Source of the DNA: Chromatiales bacterium
Lineage (GTDB): Bacteria; Pseudomonadota; Gammaproteobacteria; Steroidobacterales; GCA-2729495
Direction: 5' to 3'
Assembly: GCA_024234935.1 (NCBI GenBank)
Contig: JACKNI010000002.1
Span: forward strand, 310,001 to 374,000
Length of the DNA: 64,000 bases
The notes beneath the pieces were generated by a model. It saw only the letters and a list, made by a program, of their open reading frames with translations. It did no database searches and was not told where the DNA came from. This document shows positions 8,011 through 16,484 of this stretch, one piece after another. The position numbers were made by a program, and so were the translations under genes. Within the stretch, counting starts at the first letter, position 1; every line of letters starts with the position of its first letter.

Positions 8011-8026
8011 GCCGGGCATGCCCGGC
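8011..8026. repeat. Perfect 16-bp palindrome upstream of the GGDEF-EAL gene
   Basis: GCCGGGCATGCCCGGC is a perfect palindrome 23 bp before the start of the receiver-GGDEF-EAL gene. A second small dyad, CCCAC...GTGGG, lies just upstream near 7980-7998. They could form a leader hairpin or an operator, and could also be leftovers of terminator-like structure behind kup. No T-run follows. Confidence 0.35.
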
Positions 8027-8048
8027 TACGCGGGCCAATCATGCAGCA

Positions 8049-9782
8049 ATGAAGCTTCTGTTGGTTGAAGACAATCCGGCTGACGTTGAATTTCTCGCCG
8101 CATCGTTGCGGCGTCAGCGCGCCAGTGACGTGGAGATGGTCAACGTGCAGTCTCTGGGCGGCGCAACCGAGCGTCTGGCCAGCGAGAAGTTCGATATCGT
8201 GCTCCTCGATCTGCATCTGCCGGATGCTTCCGGCCTGGAATGCATAGACGCCATCCAGGCAGTCGACAACGAGATCCCCATCGTCGTGCTGAGCGGCCAG
8301 GACGACGAGGAATTTGCCGTCAACATTCTCAACAAGGGCGCCCAGGACTATCTCGTCAAATGGGAAGGCCAGGGACGCACCATCCTGCGCTCGGTGCGCT
8401 ATGCGATCGAGCGCAAGCGCTCGGAGTTGCGACTCAACTACATGGCGCAGTTCGATGCCCTGACCGGCATTCCGAACCGCCAGTTCTTCAACGACCAGCT
8501 GACCCGCGCCACGGCGAGAGCGCGCCGCGACGGCCGCAAGGTGGGCTTGCTGTTTCTCGATCTGGACGAGTTCAAGGTGGTGAACGACACGCTGGGCCAC
8601 GATGCCGGCGACTGCCTGCTGAAGGAAGTGGCGAGCCGCATTCGGCGCTCGGTACGCACCGGCGATGTGGTGGCCCGGCTCGGCGGCGACGAGTTCGCGG
8701 TGCTGCTGGAGGGACTGCAGGGGCCGCTGGAAGTCGAGACCATGGCGAACAGTCTGCTTGAACTGATCTCGCAGCCCTACCACATCGTTGACCGGCAGCT
8801 CGACATCACCACCAGCATCGGCATCACGATGTACCCGAACGACAGCGCCGATACGCAGATGATGCTGAAGAACGCGGACATCGCCATGTACCAGGCCAAG
8901 GAGAACGGCCGCAACAACGTCACTTTCTTCACCGAGCGCATGCACGCCGAGCTGATCGAGTATCACGAGCTTGAACGGGATATCCGCGAAGCATTGCGGC
9001 TCGAAGAATTTCACGTCGTGTATCAGCCCAAGGTGAATGCGAACACCCGCCGCCTGCAGGGGCTCGAGGCGCTGTTGCGCTGGACCAGCCCGACGCGCGG
9101 CAAGGTCAGCCCCGGCACCTTCATTCCGGTGGCCGAAGAAAGCGGACACATCATCCCGCTGGGTTACTGGATTCTCGAGCAGGTCTGCCAGACGCTGAAG
9201 ATCTGGGAGCAGATGGAGCTGCCACGCGTGCCGGTATCGGTGAACGTCTCGGCACGGCAGTTCCAGCAGCCGGACTTCCACAAGCGCGTGGCGCAGATAC
9301 TCGCCACCCATGACATCGACCCGGGGCTCATCGAGATCGAGCTGACCGAAGGACTGGTCATGGAAGACAGCGAGGCCGCACAGATGGAGCTGCTGCGCCT
9401 CAAGCGGATCGGGCTGCGCATCTCCATCGACGATTTTGGCACCGGTTACTCCTGCCTGAGTTATCTGCGGCGCTTCCCGATCGACGTGCTGAAAATAGAC
9501 CGCTCATTCATCATGGAGATCGGCGTCAGCCAGGACGGCGAGAGCATCATCGACGCGATCATCTCGCTGGCACGCAGCCTGCGACTGGAAACGGTCGCAG
9601 AAGGCGTGGAGACCACCGAGCAGCTCAATTTCCTGCTCGAGCACGGTTGTCATATCGTGCAGGGCTATCTGTTCGGCGTGCCGATGGAGAAGGCGCTCAT
9701 CGAACCGCTGCTGGCCGAGCTCGATAACGGCGTGGACTCCACCGCAACCCGGCGCGCCCTCGCCGCGGCGAACGGTCACTGA
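8049..9782 (+). CDS. Response regulator with GGDEF and EAL domains
   Basis: 577 residues. An N-terminal receiver (about 1-125) has phosphoacceptor Asp54 in LLDLHLPD. A diguanylate cyclase domain has an intact GGDEF at 212-216. An EAL phosphodiesterase domain (about 310-560) has LEALLRW, a DDFGTG loop and EGVET. Both catalytic signatures look intact, so the protein could make and degrade cyclic di-GMP under phosphorylation control, with the direction of net activity unknown. It is followed after 24 bp by a PAS histidine kinase and a second receiver, which suggests a dedicated signalling operon. Confidence 0.93.
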   Translation: MKLLLVEDNPADVEFLAASLRRQRASDVEMVNVQSLGGATERLASEKFDIVLLDLHLPDASGLECIDAIQAVDNEIPIVVLSGQDDEEFAVNILNKGAQDYLVKWEGQGRTILRSVRYAIERKRSELRLNYMAQFDALTGIPNRQFFNDQLTRATARARRDGRKVGLLFLDLDEFKVVNDTLGHDAGDCLLKEVASRIRRSVRTGDVVARLGGDEFAVLLEGLQGPLEVETMANSLLELISQPYHIVDRQLDITTSIGITMYPNDSADTQMMLKNADIAMYQAKENGRNNVTFFTERMHAELIEYHELERDIREALRLEEFHVVYQPKVNANTRRLQGLEALLRWTSPTRGKVSPGTFIPVAEESGHIIPLGYWILEQVCQTLKIWEQMELPRVPVSVNVSARQFQQPDFHKRVAQILATHDIDPGLIEIELTEGLVMEDSEAAQMELLRLKRIGLRISIDDFGTGYSCLSYLRRFPIDVLKIDRSFIMEIGVSQDGESIIDAIISLARSLRLETVAEGVETTEQLNFLLEHGCHIVQGYLFGVPMEKALIEPLLAELDNGVDSTATRRALAAANGH

Positions 9783-9806
9783 CAGCAACGCAGCGGACAA
9801 GCCAGC

Positions 9807-11345
9807 ATGCACTCACTGACCGCTGCTGCCACTGATATCAGCCCTGCGCTGCAGGCCACCCTGACGGCCAGCGGCATTGGCCTCTACTCCTTTGATCCGG
9901 AAACCGACGCTTTCCTGGTCGATGACACCTGCCGGAAGCTGTTTGACCTCGATCCCGGAATCCCCCTGTCACCGGATGTCATGCTGTCGCGAATTCACCC
10001 CGACGACGTACCACGCTACTGGGCGGCGGCGGCCGAGAGCATGCAGACCGGCAGCTTTGCCTGCGATTACCGCGTGGTCCACCGCGACGGTTCGGTGCAC
10101 CTTGTCAGTGGACGCGGCAATGTCCACGGATCAAGCCGGCGGCTTCTGGGCGTCTGTGTGGATGTCACGGCACGCCATGCCCTGGAGGCGGAACTGCAAG
10201 CCACCCAGGCGCGCATGCAGCATCTGGCCGACGGGGTGCCGGGCCTGTTTGCCTACGTGGACCGCAACTACATCATCCGCTTTCTGAGCAGCGAGTATGA
10301 CCAGTGGTACGGCTACTCGCGAACCCGGCATCTGAACGAAGCGATTACCGCGGTAATCAGTGCTGAAACCTGGCTGAAACGCCAACCACTTTACGACCGC
10401 TGCCTGGCTGGCGAAATCATCCAGTACGAAGAGACGCGCACCATGGCCAGTGGTGAGCAGCGCTTTTATGCCGTGACCTATCAGCCGGACCACAATGCGG
10501 CGGGCGATATCGTCGGCATCCTTTCGCTGGCGATGGACATCACGGATCGACGGGCGATAGAGCGTGCGCTGGAGAGCAAGTCCGAGGAACTCGAGCGCTC
10601 CAACAAGGATCTTGAACAGTTTGCCTATGTCGCCTCACATGATCTGAAAGCACCCCTGCGGGCCATCGACATCCTGGTCGACTGGCTGCGGGAGGATCTG
10701 AGCAGCTTTGAGGGCGGCGAAGTCCAGCAGAACCTCGGCCTGCTGAAACAACGCACCACACGTCTGCACCGCTTGCTCGACGATCTGATGGCCTACTCGC
10801 GCGCCGGCCGGAAGCCGGGTGAGATCACCGAGGTGGACACCCGGCTGCTGGCCACCGACCTGTTCACGCTGCTCGCACCGCCGGCCACGATGCGCATGGA
10901 GGCCAGCACTTCCCTGCCGCTTATCCGCGCCCATCAGGCGCCGCTGGAGCAGGTGCTGCGCAACCTGATCAACAACGCGATCAAGCACCACCCGACGAAA
11001 CAGGGTCATGTCCGGGTCTATGCACAGGACAAGGACGACGAACTGCTGTTTGCCGTCGAGGACGACGGCGCAGGCATACCGCAGGAATATTCCGAAAAAA
11101 TATTCGAGATGTTCCAGACCCTGCAGCCGCGAGACGAAATGGAAGGCAGCGGCATGGGACTCGCGATCGTGAAGCGAATCGTGGAGTTGCAGGGCGGCCG
11201 TATCTGGTTTCACGGCGGGCCTGGCGGCAGCGGCACCGTATTCAAATTCACATGGAAAAAACTGCCCGGACAGGTACCCGGCGCAATCAGCAATGAGGTG
11301 AGCGATGAGCGATCCGGAACGAACCGTCAATATCTTGCTGGCTGA
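9807..11345 (+). CDS. PAS-domain sensor histidine kinase
   Basis: 512 residues with no membrane segments, so a cytoplasmic sensor. Two PAS/PAC regions (about 10-120 and 130-250; the second ends in a typical PAC stretch, VGILSLAMDITDR) precede a short coiled coil, an H-box ASHDLKAPLRA with His278, and an HATPase domain with N-box NLINNAIKHH and G-box GSGMGLAIV. The layout resembles bacteriophytochrome-type or Rcp1-partnered kinases. The last 41 bp overlap the next receiver gene, arguing for translational coupling. Confidence 0.93.
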   Translation: MHSLTAAATDISPALQATLTASGIGLYSFDPETDAFLVDDTCRKLFDLDPGIPLSPDVMLSRIHPDDVPRYWAAAAESMQTGSFACDYRVVHRDGSVHLVSGRGNVHGSSRRLLGVCVDVTARHALEAELQATQARMQHLADGVPGLFAYVDRNYIIRFLSSEYDQWYGYSRTRHLNEAITAVISAETWLKRQPLYDRCLAGEIIQYEETRTMASGEQRFYAVTYQPDHNAAGDIVGILSLAMDITDRRAIERALESKSEELERSNKDLEQFAYVASHDLKAPLRAIDILVDWLREDLSSFEGGEVQQNLGLLKQRTTRLHRLLDDLMAYSRAGRKPGEITEVDTRLLATDLFTLLAPPATMRMEASTSLPLIRAHQAPLEQVLRNLINNAIKHHPTKQGHVRVYAQDKDDELLFAVEDDGAGIPQEYSEKIFEMFQTLQPRDEMEGSGMGLAIVKRIVELQGGRIWFHGGPGGSGTVFKFTWKKLPGQVPGAISNEVSDERSGTNRQYLAG

Positions 11346-11814
11346 AGACGATCAGATCGACCAGAAGGCCTTTCTGCGCGCCTTCGCCAGGTTGCGCATC
11401 AGGAACCCGGTCACCGTCGCCAAGGATGGCCTGGAAGCATGGGAGATACTGAAGGGTCTCAACGGCAAGCCGCCGCTGGCGCGGCCAAACCTGCTGATTC
11501 TGGACATCAACATGCCGCGCATGAACGGACTCGAGCTGCTCGAGCGGATCCGTGAAGATGCCGAACTCCATGACTCGATCGTGTTCATGCTGACCACCTC
11601 GAACGACGAGGAGGACAAGATCGAGGCCTTCAACCTCAATGTTGCCGGTTACATGCTGAAGTCGGACATCGGCCAGAGCTTCGTCAAAGCCGTCGAACTG
11701 GTGGACAACTACTGGCGGGTGATGGAATTTCCGTGCAAGTCCTCTGGCGGCGCGCCAGCCAGACCGGTCAGGGCGGGCGCCGTGGTCAGTGCAGACAGCC
11801 GCGGCATGCTCTGA
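11305..11814 (+). CDS. Single-domain response regulator (Rcp1-like)
   Basis: 169 residues. A receiver domain of about 140 residues with acidic pocket EDD (14-16) and phosphoacceptor Asp67 in LILDINMPRMNGLE, followed by a TTS...Lys switch region. There is no output domain; the last 30 residues are a low-complexity tail. The extended loop between beta-3 and alpha-3 is typical of the Rcp1 class that pairs with PAS or phytochrome kinases. The start overlaps the kinase 3' end, so the kinase is the obvious partner. It could relay phosphate to the upstream GGDEF-EAL protein through a phosphotransfer protein encoded elsewhere (inference). Confidence 0.9.
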   Translation: MSDPERTVNILLAEDDQIDQKAFLRAFARLRIRNPVTVAKDGLEAWEILKGLNGKPPLARPNLLILDINMPRMNGLELLERIREDAELHDSIVFMLTTSNDEEDKIEAFNLNVAGYMLKSDIGQSFVKAVELVDNYWRVMEFPCKSSGGAPARPVRAGAVVSADSRGML

Positions 11815-11831
11815 AGCAGGACCGGCACTGC

Positions 11832-12221
11832 CTACGGACAGGCGTCTTCGCCTTCGATGATGAGCGCGCTCATCTCCGAAGAGATCTCGTCGCGGCGCTT
11901 GTCGGATGCATTGCTCTTGTCGAGCTGATCGTCGGCCTTCTTTGCCGTCGCGCTGTCATCTGAATTGGAGGCGACCAGCAGCAGTCCGAGCTTGAGATCG
12001 GCGGCCGGAAGCTTGCGCTTGAGAAAGTCCCAGACACATTGGCACTGCCGGGCATCGAGACCATCGACCTTGCAGATCTCTGCGTCGAAGACCGGCCGTT
12101 GTGCAGCATCGCCCGCGTCCTCGGCAAGTACCGGCCCGGCCGCGAACCAGGCCCCCAATGACAGGGCCGCGGTCAGCACGCCCGTCCGGCTGAAGCGTCC
12201 AAACTGGAAACGATTGCTCAT
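11832..12221 (-). CDS. Secreted hypothetical protein
   Basis: 129 residues. A Sec signal peptide is clear: a basic N-terminus, then a hydrophobic core TAALSLGAWFAAGPVLA with probable cleavage before EDAGD. The mature protein is about 95 residues with three cysteines in a short region (EICKVDGLDARQCQCVW) and a fourth near the C-terminus, possibly forming disulfides in the periplasm. No family is recognised. It is convergent with the receiver gene upstream and co-directional with the HEAAH gene. Confidence 0.65.
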   Translation of the reverse strand: MSNRFQFGRFSRTGVLTAALSLGAWFAAGPVLAEDAGDAAQRPVFDAEICKVDGLDARQCQCVWDFLKRKLPAADLKLGLLLVASNSDDSATAKKADDQLDKSNASDKRRDEISSEMSALIIEGEDACP

Positions 12222-12278
12222 GACTGATCTCCCTGTCCCGGAGTAAAGATTCTGGCCAAGCGCAGCCCGGCGCGCAAC

Positions 12279-12767
12279 TCAGGATGCTGCACGAGCATCC
12301 GGGGCCAGCATCCCGCGCTGCTCAAGCCATGACCGCGCCTCATCGGCATCGGTCTCGAACCACCGCTGCGCCGAGCCAAGCCGGAAGGTATAACCCCAGG
12401 CATCCATATCGGCGAAGAGCCGCAGCCGGTTGAAACGACTGGAATCAGTCAAGGCAGCGATCCGGTCGATCAGCAGCACCTGCAGGTAACACACCGCATC
12501 TTCCTCGGCATAGTCGCCGCCAGCATCACGATCCAGCACCTCCCGGCGCTGCGGATCCATGCACAGGTAGTGCGCGGCCTCATGCAGTGCGGAGTGCAAA
12601 GGCGTATCCAGCCGGACGAACAGTCGATGCCGGATCAGGCCGGCTTCCGACTCGCCCCAGTAGCTGCCGGGGATCGGTGCACCGGCCGCGACCAGAACCA
12701 CGCCGAGTCCGCTTCCGGCAAACAGCCGGGCAAGCAGATCGACGCCGATTTCCGCTACTGTCATCAT
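12279..12767 (-). CDS. HEAAH-motif protein, possible metal-dependent hydrolase
   Basis: 162 residues from the ATG at 12767; a 29-codon upstream extension overlaps the divergent neighbour and looks non-coding. The centre has ALHEAAHYLCMDP, a metallopeptidase-like HExxH, followed 20-25 residues later by a Glu/Asp cluster (YAEEDAVCYLQVLL) that could offer a third ligand. There is no signal peptide. I do not recognise the family; zinc protease is a guess from the motif alone. It is divergent from the PaaK-like gene. Confidence 0.65.
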   Translation of the reverse strand: MMTVAEIGVDLLARLFAGSGLGVVLVAAGAPIPGSYWGESEAGLIRHRLFVRLDTPLHSALHEAAHYLCMDPQRREVLDRDAGGDYAEEDAVCYLQVLLIDRIAALTDSSRFNRLRLFADMDAWGYTFRLGSAQRWFETDADEARSWLEQRGMLAPDARAAS

Positions 12768-12817
12768 CGCGGCTGAAACGCTGGATGGCTTTGCATTAAC
12801 AGGAGACAGTCTAGACG

Positions 12818-14191
12818 ATGGCGAAGACCAATCCCGCTCCTGGCTGGCCATCATTTCCGGCCGGCGACAAGACCAGCCTGCGCGCCCTGCTCGGCGGGCT
12901 CAAGGTGTCGCAGTGGTGGCCGGCGGCGGATCTGCGCGCGGCACAGCAGGCACAGCTCGCCTGGCTGGTGGGCTGGGCAGCCGCAAAGGTTCCCTGCTAT
13001 CAGCGGGAAAAATGGCCGGCGCAGTTTGCCACCCGGCTCGCCCGGAACCCCGGGCAGTTCTGGGACATCTGGCGGGAAATACCGACGCTTGCCAAGCCGG
13101 AACTGCGTGCGCTCGGCGCGAAGCTCTATGCGCGGTCCGTGCCCTCTGCCCAGTTGCCTTTCGGCTCGATCAGGACGTCGGGCTCCACCGGCATCTCGGT
13201 GGAACTCCGCACCACCGCCACCACCCACCGACTCTGGGAGGCGCTCACCCTCCGCGAACATCTCTGGTCGCAGCGCGACTTCAGCAAGCGGCTCGGAATC
13301 ATCCGATCGCGCAAGGAATCACGAGATGCGATTGACCAGATCCAGCCCAACTGGGGCGCGCCGGTTGCGCACATGTTCCCGACCGGGCCCTCGTCGGCGA
13401 TACACATCGGGCGGCCCGTCGCTGAACTGGCCATGTGGCTCAAGGACTTCGATCCGCACTACCTGCTGACCTATCCAAGCATCATGCCCTGGCTCATGGA
13501 CTACATGGCGGAGACCGGCGACCGCCCGCAATCCCTGCGCGAGATCCGCTTTATCTCCGAGCCGCTGGACAAGGCGCTTGAAGCGCGCCTGGCTGAAGAG
13601 TGGCAGGTCAAGAGTACCGATATCTACTCGGCGAACGAGGTCGGTTACATCGCCTTCCGCTGTCTTGAACACGGCGCGCTGCATGTGCAGTCCGAATCGC
13701 TGCTGGTGGAGATCATCAATGATCAGGGACAACCCTGCGTGCCCGGGGAGTCCGGGCGCGTGGTCGTGACCTCCCTGCACAATCTGGCGACGCCCCTGCT
13801 GCGCTATGACCTCGGCGACTACGCCACGGTCGGCGAGCCCTGCCCCTGCGGCCGTGGACTGCCGGTCGTCAGCCAGATCCTTGGCCGCACGCGCAATGCC
13901 GCACTTTCACCGGACGGGCAACGCTACTGGCCAACCAGACTGAACAGAATGCGCACGGTGACACCGATCAAACAGGTGCAGTACGTGCAGACCGCCATCG
14001 ACACCATCGAGATGCGCGCCGTGCTGTCGCGGCCGCTCAGGGAACAGGAACGGCTCGACGCGGTAAAGAGCACCATTGCGGCGCTCGGCCATCCCTACAA
14101 GGTGGTGGTGGTGCCGGTCAGCGAAATCCCGCGCGGCGCCGGTGGCAAATTCGAGGAATTCCTTTCGCTGCTGCCTGAAGTGCAGAACTGA
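12818..14191 (+). CDS. PaaK-like acyl-CoA ligase / adenylate-forming enzyme
   Basis: 457 residues. ANL-superfamily adenylating enzyme of the phenylacetate-CoA ligase (PaaK/CapK) type. Seen: the phosphate loop SIRTSGSTGISVE (about 120), an aromatic-pocket region SANEVGYIAF (about 275), LLRYDLGDYA with the conserved Asp of the AMP-binding core (about 335), a CPCG cysteine pair, and a C-terminal lid ending PRGAGGKFEEF whose Lys is positioned like the adenylation lysine. Phenylacetate catabolism genes are absent around it, so the substrate is unknown. Its neighbours are a tRNA and the HEAAH gene. Confidence 0.8.
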   Translation: MAKTNPAPGWPSFPAGDKTSLRALLGGLKVSQWWPAADLRAAQQAQLAWLVGWAAAKVPCYQREKWPAQFATRLARNPGQFWDIWREIPTLAKPELRALGAKLYARSVPSAQLPFGSIRTSGSTGISVELRTTATTHRLWEALTLREHLWSQRDFSKRLGIIRSRKESRDAIDQIQPNWGAPVAHMFPTGPSSAIHIGRPVAELAMWLKDFDPHYLLTYPSIMPWLMDYMAETGDRPQSLREIRFISEPLDKALEARLAEEWQVKSTDIYSANEVGYIAFRCLEHGALHVQSESLLVEIINDQGQPCVPGESGRVVVTSLHNLATPLLRYDLGDYATVGEPCPCGRGLPVVSQILGRTRNAALSPDGQRYWPTRLNRMRTVTPIKQVQYVQTAIDTIEMRAVLSRPLREQERLDAVKSTIAALGHPYKVVVVPVSEIPRGAGGKFEEFLSLLPEVQN

Positions 14192-14198
14192 GCATGAG

Positions 14199-14272
14199 TG
14201 GAGCGGGTGATGGGAATCGAACCCACGTTAGCAGCTTGGGAAGCTGCAGTTCTACCATTGAACTACACCCGC
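14199..14272 (-). tRNA. tRNA-Gly (anticodon CCC)
   Basis: 74 nt with encoded CCA. The acceptor GCGGGTG pairs with CACCCGC. The anticodon arm GCAGC-TTCCCAA-GCTGC gives CCC, closely matching the glyU type of gammaproteobacteria. The T arm GTGGG-TTCGATT-CCCAT is intact. It stands alone, 7 bp past the stop codon of the plus-strand PaaK-like gene, on the opposite strand. Confidence 0.96.
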
Positions 14273-14417
14273 CTGGTCAGGCCTCGAACAGTGTACCTGC
14301 CACCCTTGCCGAACCCAATACTGCCGGCCGTGGAATGGTTTCCGGGAACGATCCGGATGGATTGGAGCCGGATCGAACATATAGTGTAGGACCGGATCCA
14401 AGGCAGCTTTAATCGAC

Positions 14418-15332
14418 ATGAATCACGACAACAAAAGCGCGCAAACAGTGCTGATCGTCGGCGCGACAGGTTACATCGGCAGGGCCGTCGTTGCGGAATC
14501 GGTGCGGCAAGGTTACGACGTCATTGCGGTAACCCGGTCCCCGAAAAAAGACAGCGCATTTGACGGCGCGGAAGTCGTCGTGGCCGATGTAGCCGACCCT
14601 GCATCGATCGCGAAACTGTTTGAGCGAAAGGTTGATGTGGTCATTTCATGCCTGGCCACCCGATCGGGCTTGCCCAGGGACTTCGACGACATCGACTACA
14701 AGGCAACGCTCAATGTCCTCAATGCCGCGCAGAAGAGCGGCACGGGCAAGTTCATTCTCCTGTCGGCAATCTGCGTGAGGAAGCCGGAACTGCCGCTGCA
14801 GCTTGCCAAGCTGAAAATGGAAGACGCCCTGATGCGATCGGGCATCGACTACACGATCGTCAGGCCCACCGCGTACTTCTGGGTATTCGACTCGCAAACC
14901 AGGCGGATCGCACGGGGGCACCCGGGTTTCGTGGTGGGCACAGGTGATCAGTCCCGCCACAATCCCATCGCGAAAGAGGACCTGGCCGAGTTCATGGTGA
15001 GCAGCATTGGCGACAACGAACGCAGGAACCGGATCTTCATCCTGGGCGGGCCGGAGGTTCCCGACAACATCGTTACTTACAGGGAGGCGCTCCTGATGAC
15101 CTTCGAGGCACTGGGCAGGGAACCGCGGATCATCAGCATCCCGGACTGGGTGTTCAAGGCACTGGTCCGTATCAGCTGGTTTATCGGGCTGTTCATCAGG
15201 CGGGTCGCGGTCTTTTCAGGATTCCTCAACGTTGTGCATTACTACATGGTCAACGACATGCGCGCCCCGGGCTATGGCTCTGCCACGCTCAGGCAATACC
15301 TGATTGACACGAACAGGAACGCGCAGACGTAG
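14418..15332 (+). CDS. Divinyl-(proto)chlorophyllide-reductase-like NAD(P)-binding protein
   Basis: 304 residues. An extended short-chain dehydrogenase/NmrA-type Rossmann protein: nucleotide loop VGATGYIGRAV (about 14-24), ISCLATRSG near 78, and YTIVRPTAYF at about 150. The C-terminal end MRAPGYGSATLRQYL resembles BciA/DVR 8-vinyl reductases of chlorophyll synthesis. No photosynthesis genes are in the window, so the native substrate is uncertain; relatives are also found in non-phototrophs. A hydrophobic stretch (ISWFIGLFIRRVAVF) may touch the membrane. It lies between tRNA-Gly and trmB with 25 bp to trmB. Confidence 0.75.
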   Translation: MNHDNKSAQTVLIVGATGYIGRAVVAESVRQGYDVIAVTRSPKKDSAFDGAEVVVADVADPASIAKLFERKVDVVISCLATRSGLPRDFDDIDYKATLNVLNAAQKSGTGKFILLSAICVRKPELPLQLAKLKMEDALMRSGIDYTIVRPTAYFWVFDSQTRRIARGHPGFVVGTGDQSRHNPIAKEDLAEFMVSSIGDNERRNRIFILGGPEVPDNIVTYREALLMTFEALGREPRIISIPDWVFKALVRISWFIGLFIRRVAVFSGFLNVVHYYMVNDMRAPGYGSATLRQYLIDTNRNAQT

Positions 15333-15357
15333 CTGCCGGGGTCCCGGTCTGGCAACC

Positions 15358-16068
15358 ATGGACAGCGATGACTTGGCTGCGAACCCGGAATCCCGACATC
15401 GGGAGATCCGCAGCTACGTGCTGCGCGCGGGGCGGCTGACGAGCGCGCAGCAACGCGCGCTTGCCGAACTCTGGCCACGTTTTGGCATTCCCGCTGCGAA
15501 GCGCGATACCGGACCGCTGGATCTCGATGCCCTGTTCGGCCGCAAGGCACCGCGCATACTCGAGATCGGCATCGGCAACGGTGCTGCGCTGCTCAGCATG
15601 GCCGCGCATGACCCCGGCCGCGATTATCTGGGCGCCGAGGTCCATGCGCCGGGCATCGGCCATTGCCTTCTGGAGATCGAGCGTCTCGGGCTCGGCAATG
15701 TCCGGCTGTTAATGGAAGATGCCGTCGGGGTGCTGCGCGACAGATTGCCCGACGCAAGCCTTGCCGGGCTGCACCTGTTCTTTCCCGATCCCTGGCACAA
15801 GAAGCGCCACCACAAGCGACGGCTGGTGCAAGCGCCGTTTGTGGCGCTGCTTTCACGCAAGCTGGCCGCGGACGGCTACTTCCATGTCGCGACGGACTGG
15901 CCACCCTATGCCGAACATATCGCTGCGGTGCTGGCGGCGAGCGGCGACTTTGGCGAGGGCGTCGATCCGGCCAGCGGCAGTTCGCGCCCGCTGACCCGCT
16001 TCGAAGCGCGGGGCCAGCGGCTGGGCCATCCCATCTGGGAACGGATCTATCCGCACCGCATGGATTAA
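15358..16068 (+). CDS. trmB: tRNA (guanine-N7)-methyltransferase TrmB
   Basis: 236 residues. Makes m7G46 in tRNA using S-adenosylmethionine. Seen: the AdoMet loop LEIGIGNGAALL (about 62-73), the family motif FFPDPWHKKRHHKRRL (about 141-156) and a C-terminal LTRFEARGQRLGHPIW. I chose the ATG at 15358, which gives the normal N-terminus; an in-frame extension to 15304 overlaps the preceding gene. It follows the reductase-like gene closely. Confidence 0.95.
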   Translation: MDSDDLAANPESRHREIRSYVLRAGRLTSAQQRALAELWPRFGIPAAKRDTGPLDLDALFGRKAPRILEIGIGNGAALLSMAAHDPGRDYLGAEVHAPGIGHCLLEIERLGLGNVRLLMEDAVGVLRDRLPDASLAGLHLFFPDPWHKKRHHKRRLVQAPFVALLSRKLAADGYFHVATDWPPYAEHIAAVLAASGDFGEGVDPASGSSRPLTRFEARGQRLGHPIWERIYPHRMD

Positions 16069-16156
16069 ACCCGGGTGTACCCAATCGGCGCCAATTGCGC
16101 TATATAAATCCCGTGGCAAGGACCTTCTTTGCAGTCAACAAGCGGATACCGGGAAA

Positions 16157-16456
16157 ATGACCACCGGCATTGGATTCCCCGAGGTAGGCGATTGGTTTCG
16201 GCGCGTCGACGGCAGCACCTTCGAGATCGTTGCCGTCGATGAGGGTGATCGCACCATCGAACTCCAGCATTTCGACGGCACGCTCGAGGAAATCGAGCTC
16301 GCGGCCTGGCTGGAACTCGCAGCAGAAGCGATCGATCCACCGGAAGACTGGTCCGGCTCGATGGACGTGGACGAGGCCGACCTGCCGCCCGGCGAGGAGC
16401 CGCATCGCGAATTCAGCGATCCACTCGATTTTGTCGACGACTACGAAGGCAGTTAG
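16157..16456 (+). CDS. Small acidic conserved-type protein
   Basis: 99 residues, very acidic, especially the C-terminal 40 (many Asp/Glu). The N-terminal half (GDWFRRVDGSTFEIVAVDE) reads as a small beta-barrel. It starts at an ATG about 90 bp after trmB with a TATATAA-like stretch near 16100 that could be a promoter. I cannot assign a function. Codon use and the clean start support a real gene. Confidence 0.65.
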   Translation: MTTGIGFPEVGDWFRRVDGSTFEIVAVDEGDRTIELQHFDGTLEEIELAAWLELAAEAIDPPEDWSGSMDVDEADLPPGEEPHREFSDPLDFVDDYEGS

Positions 16457-16484
16457 CCGGACGAACGCCGTACAGGGCACGCTT

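Noticed and set aside
7848..9311. 487-codon open frame antisense to the GGDEF-EAL gene
   Set aside because: It mirrors the codon bias of the real gene on the opposite strand, is Arg/His/Gln-rich, has no recognisable domain and starts inside unrelated sequence. Typical of GC-rich DNA.
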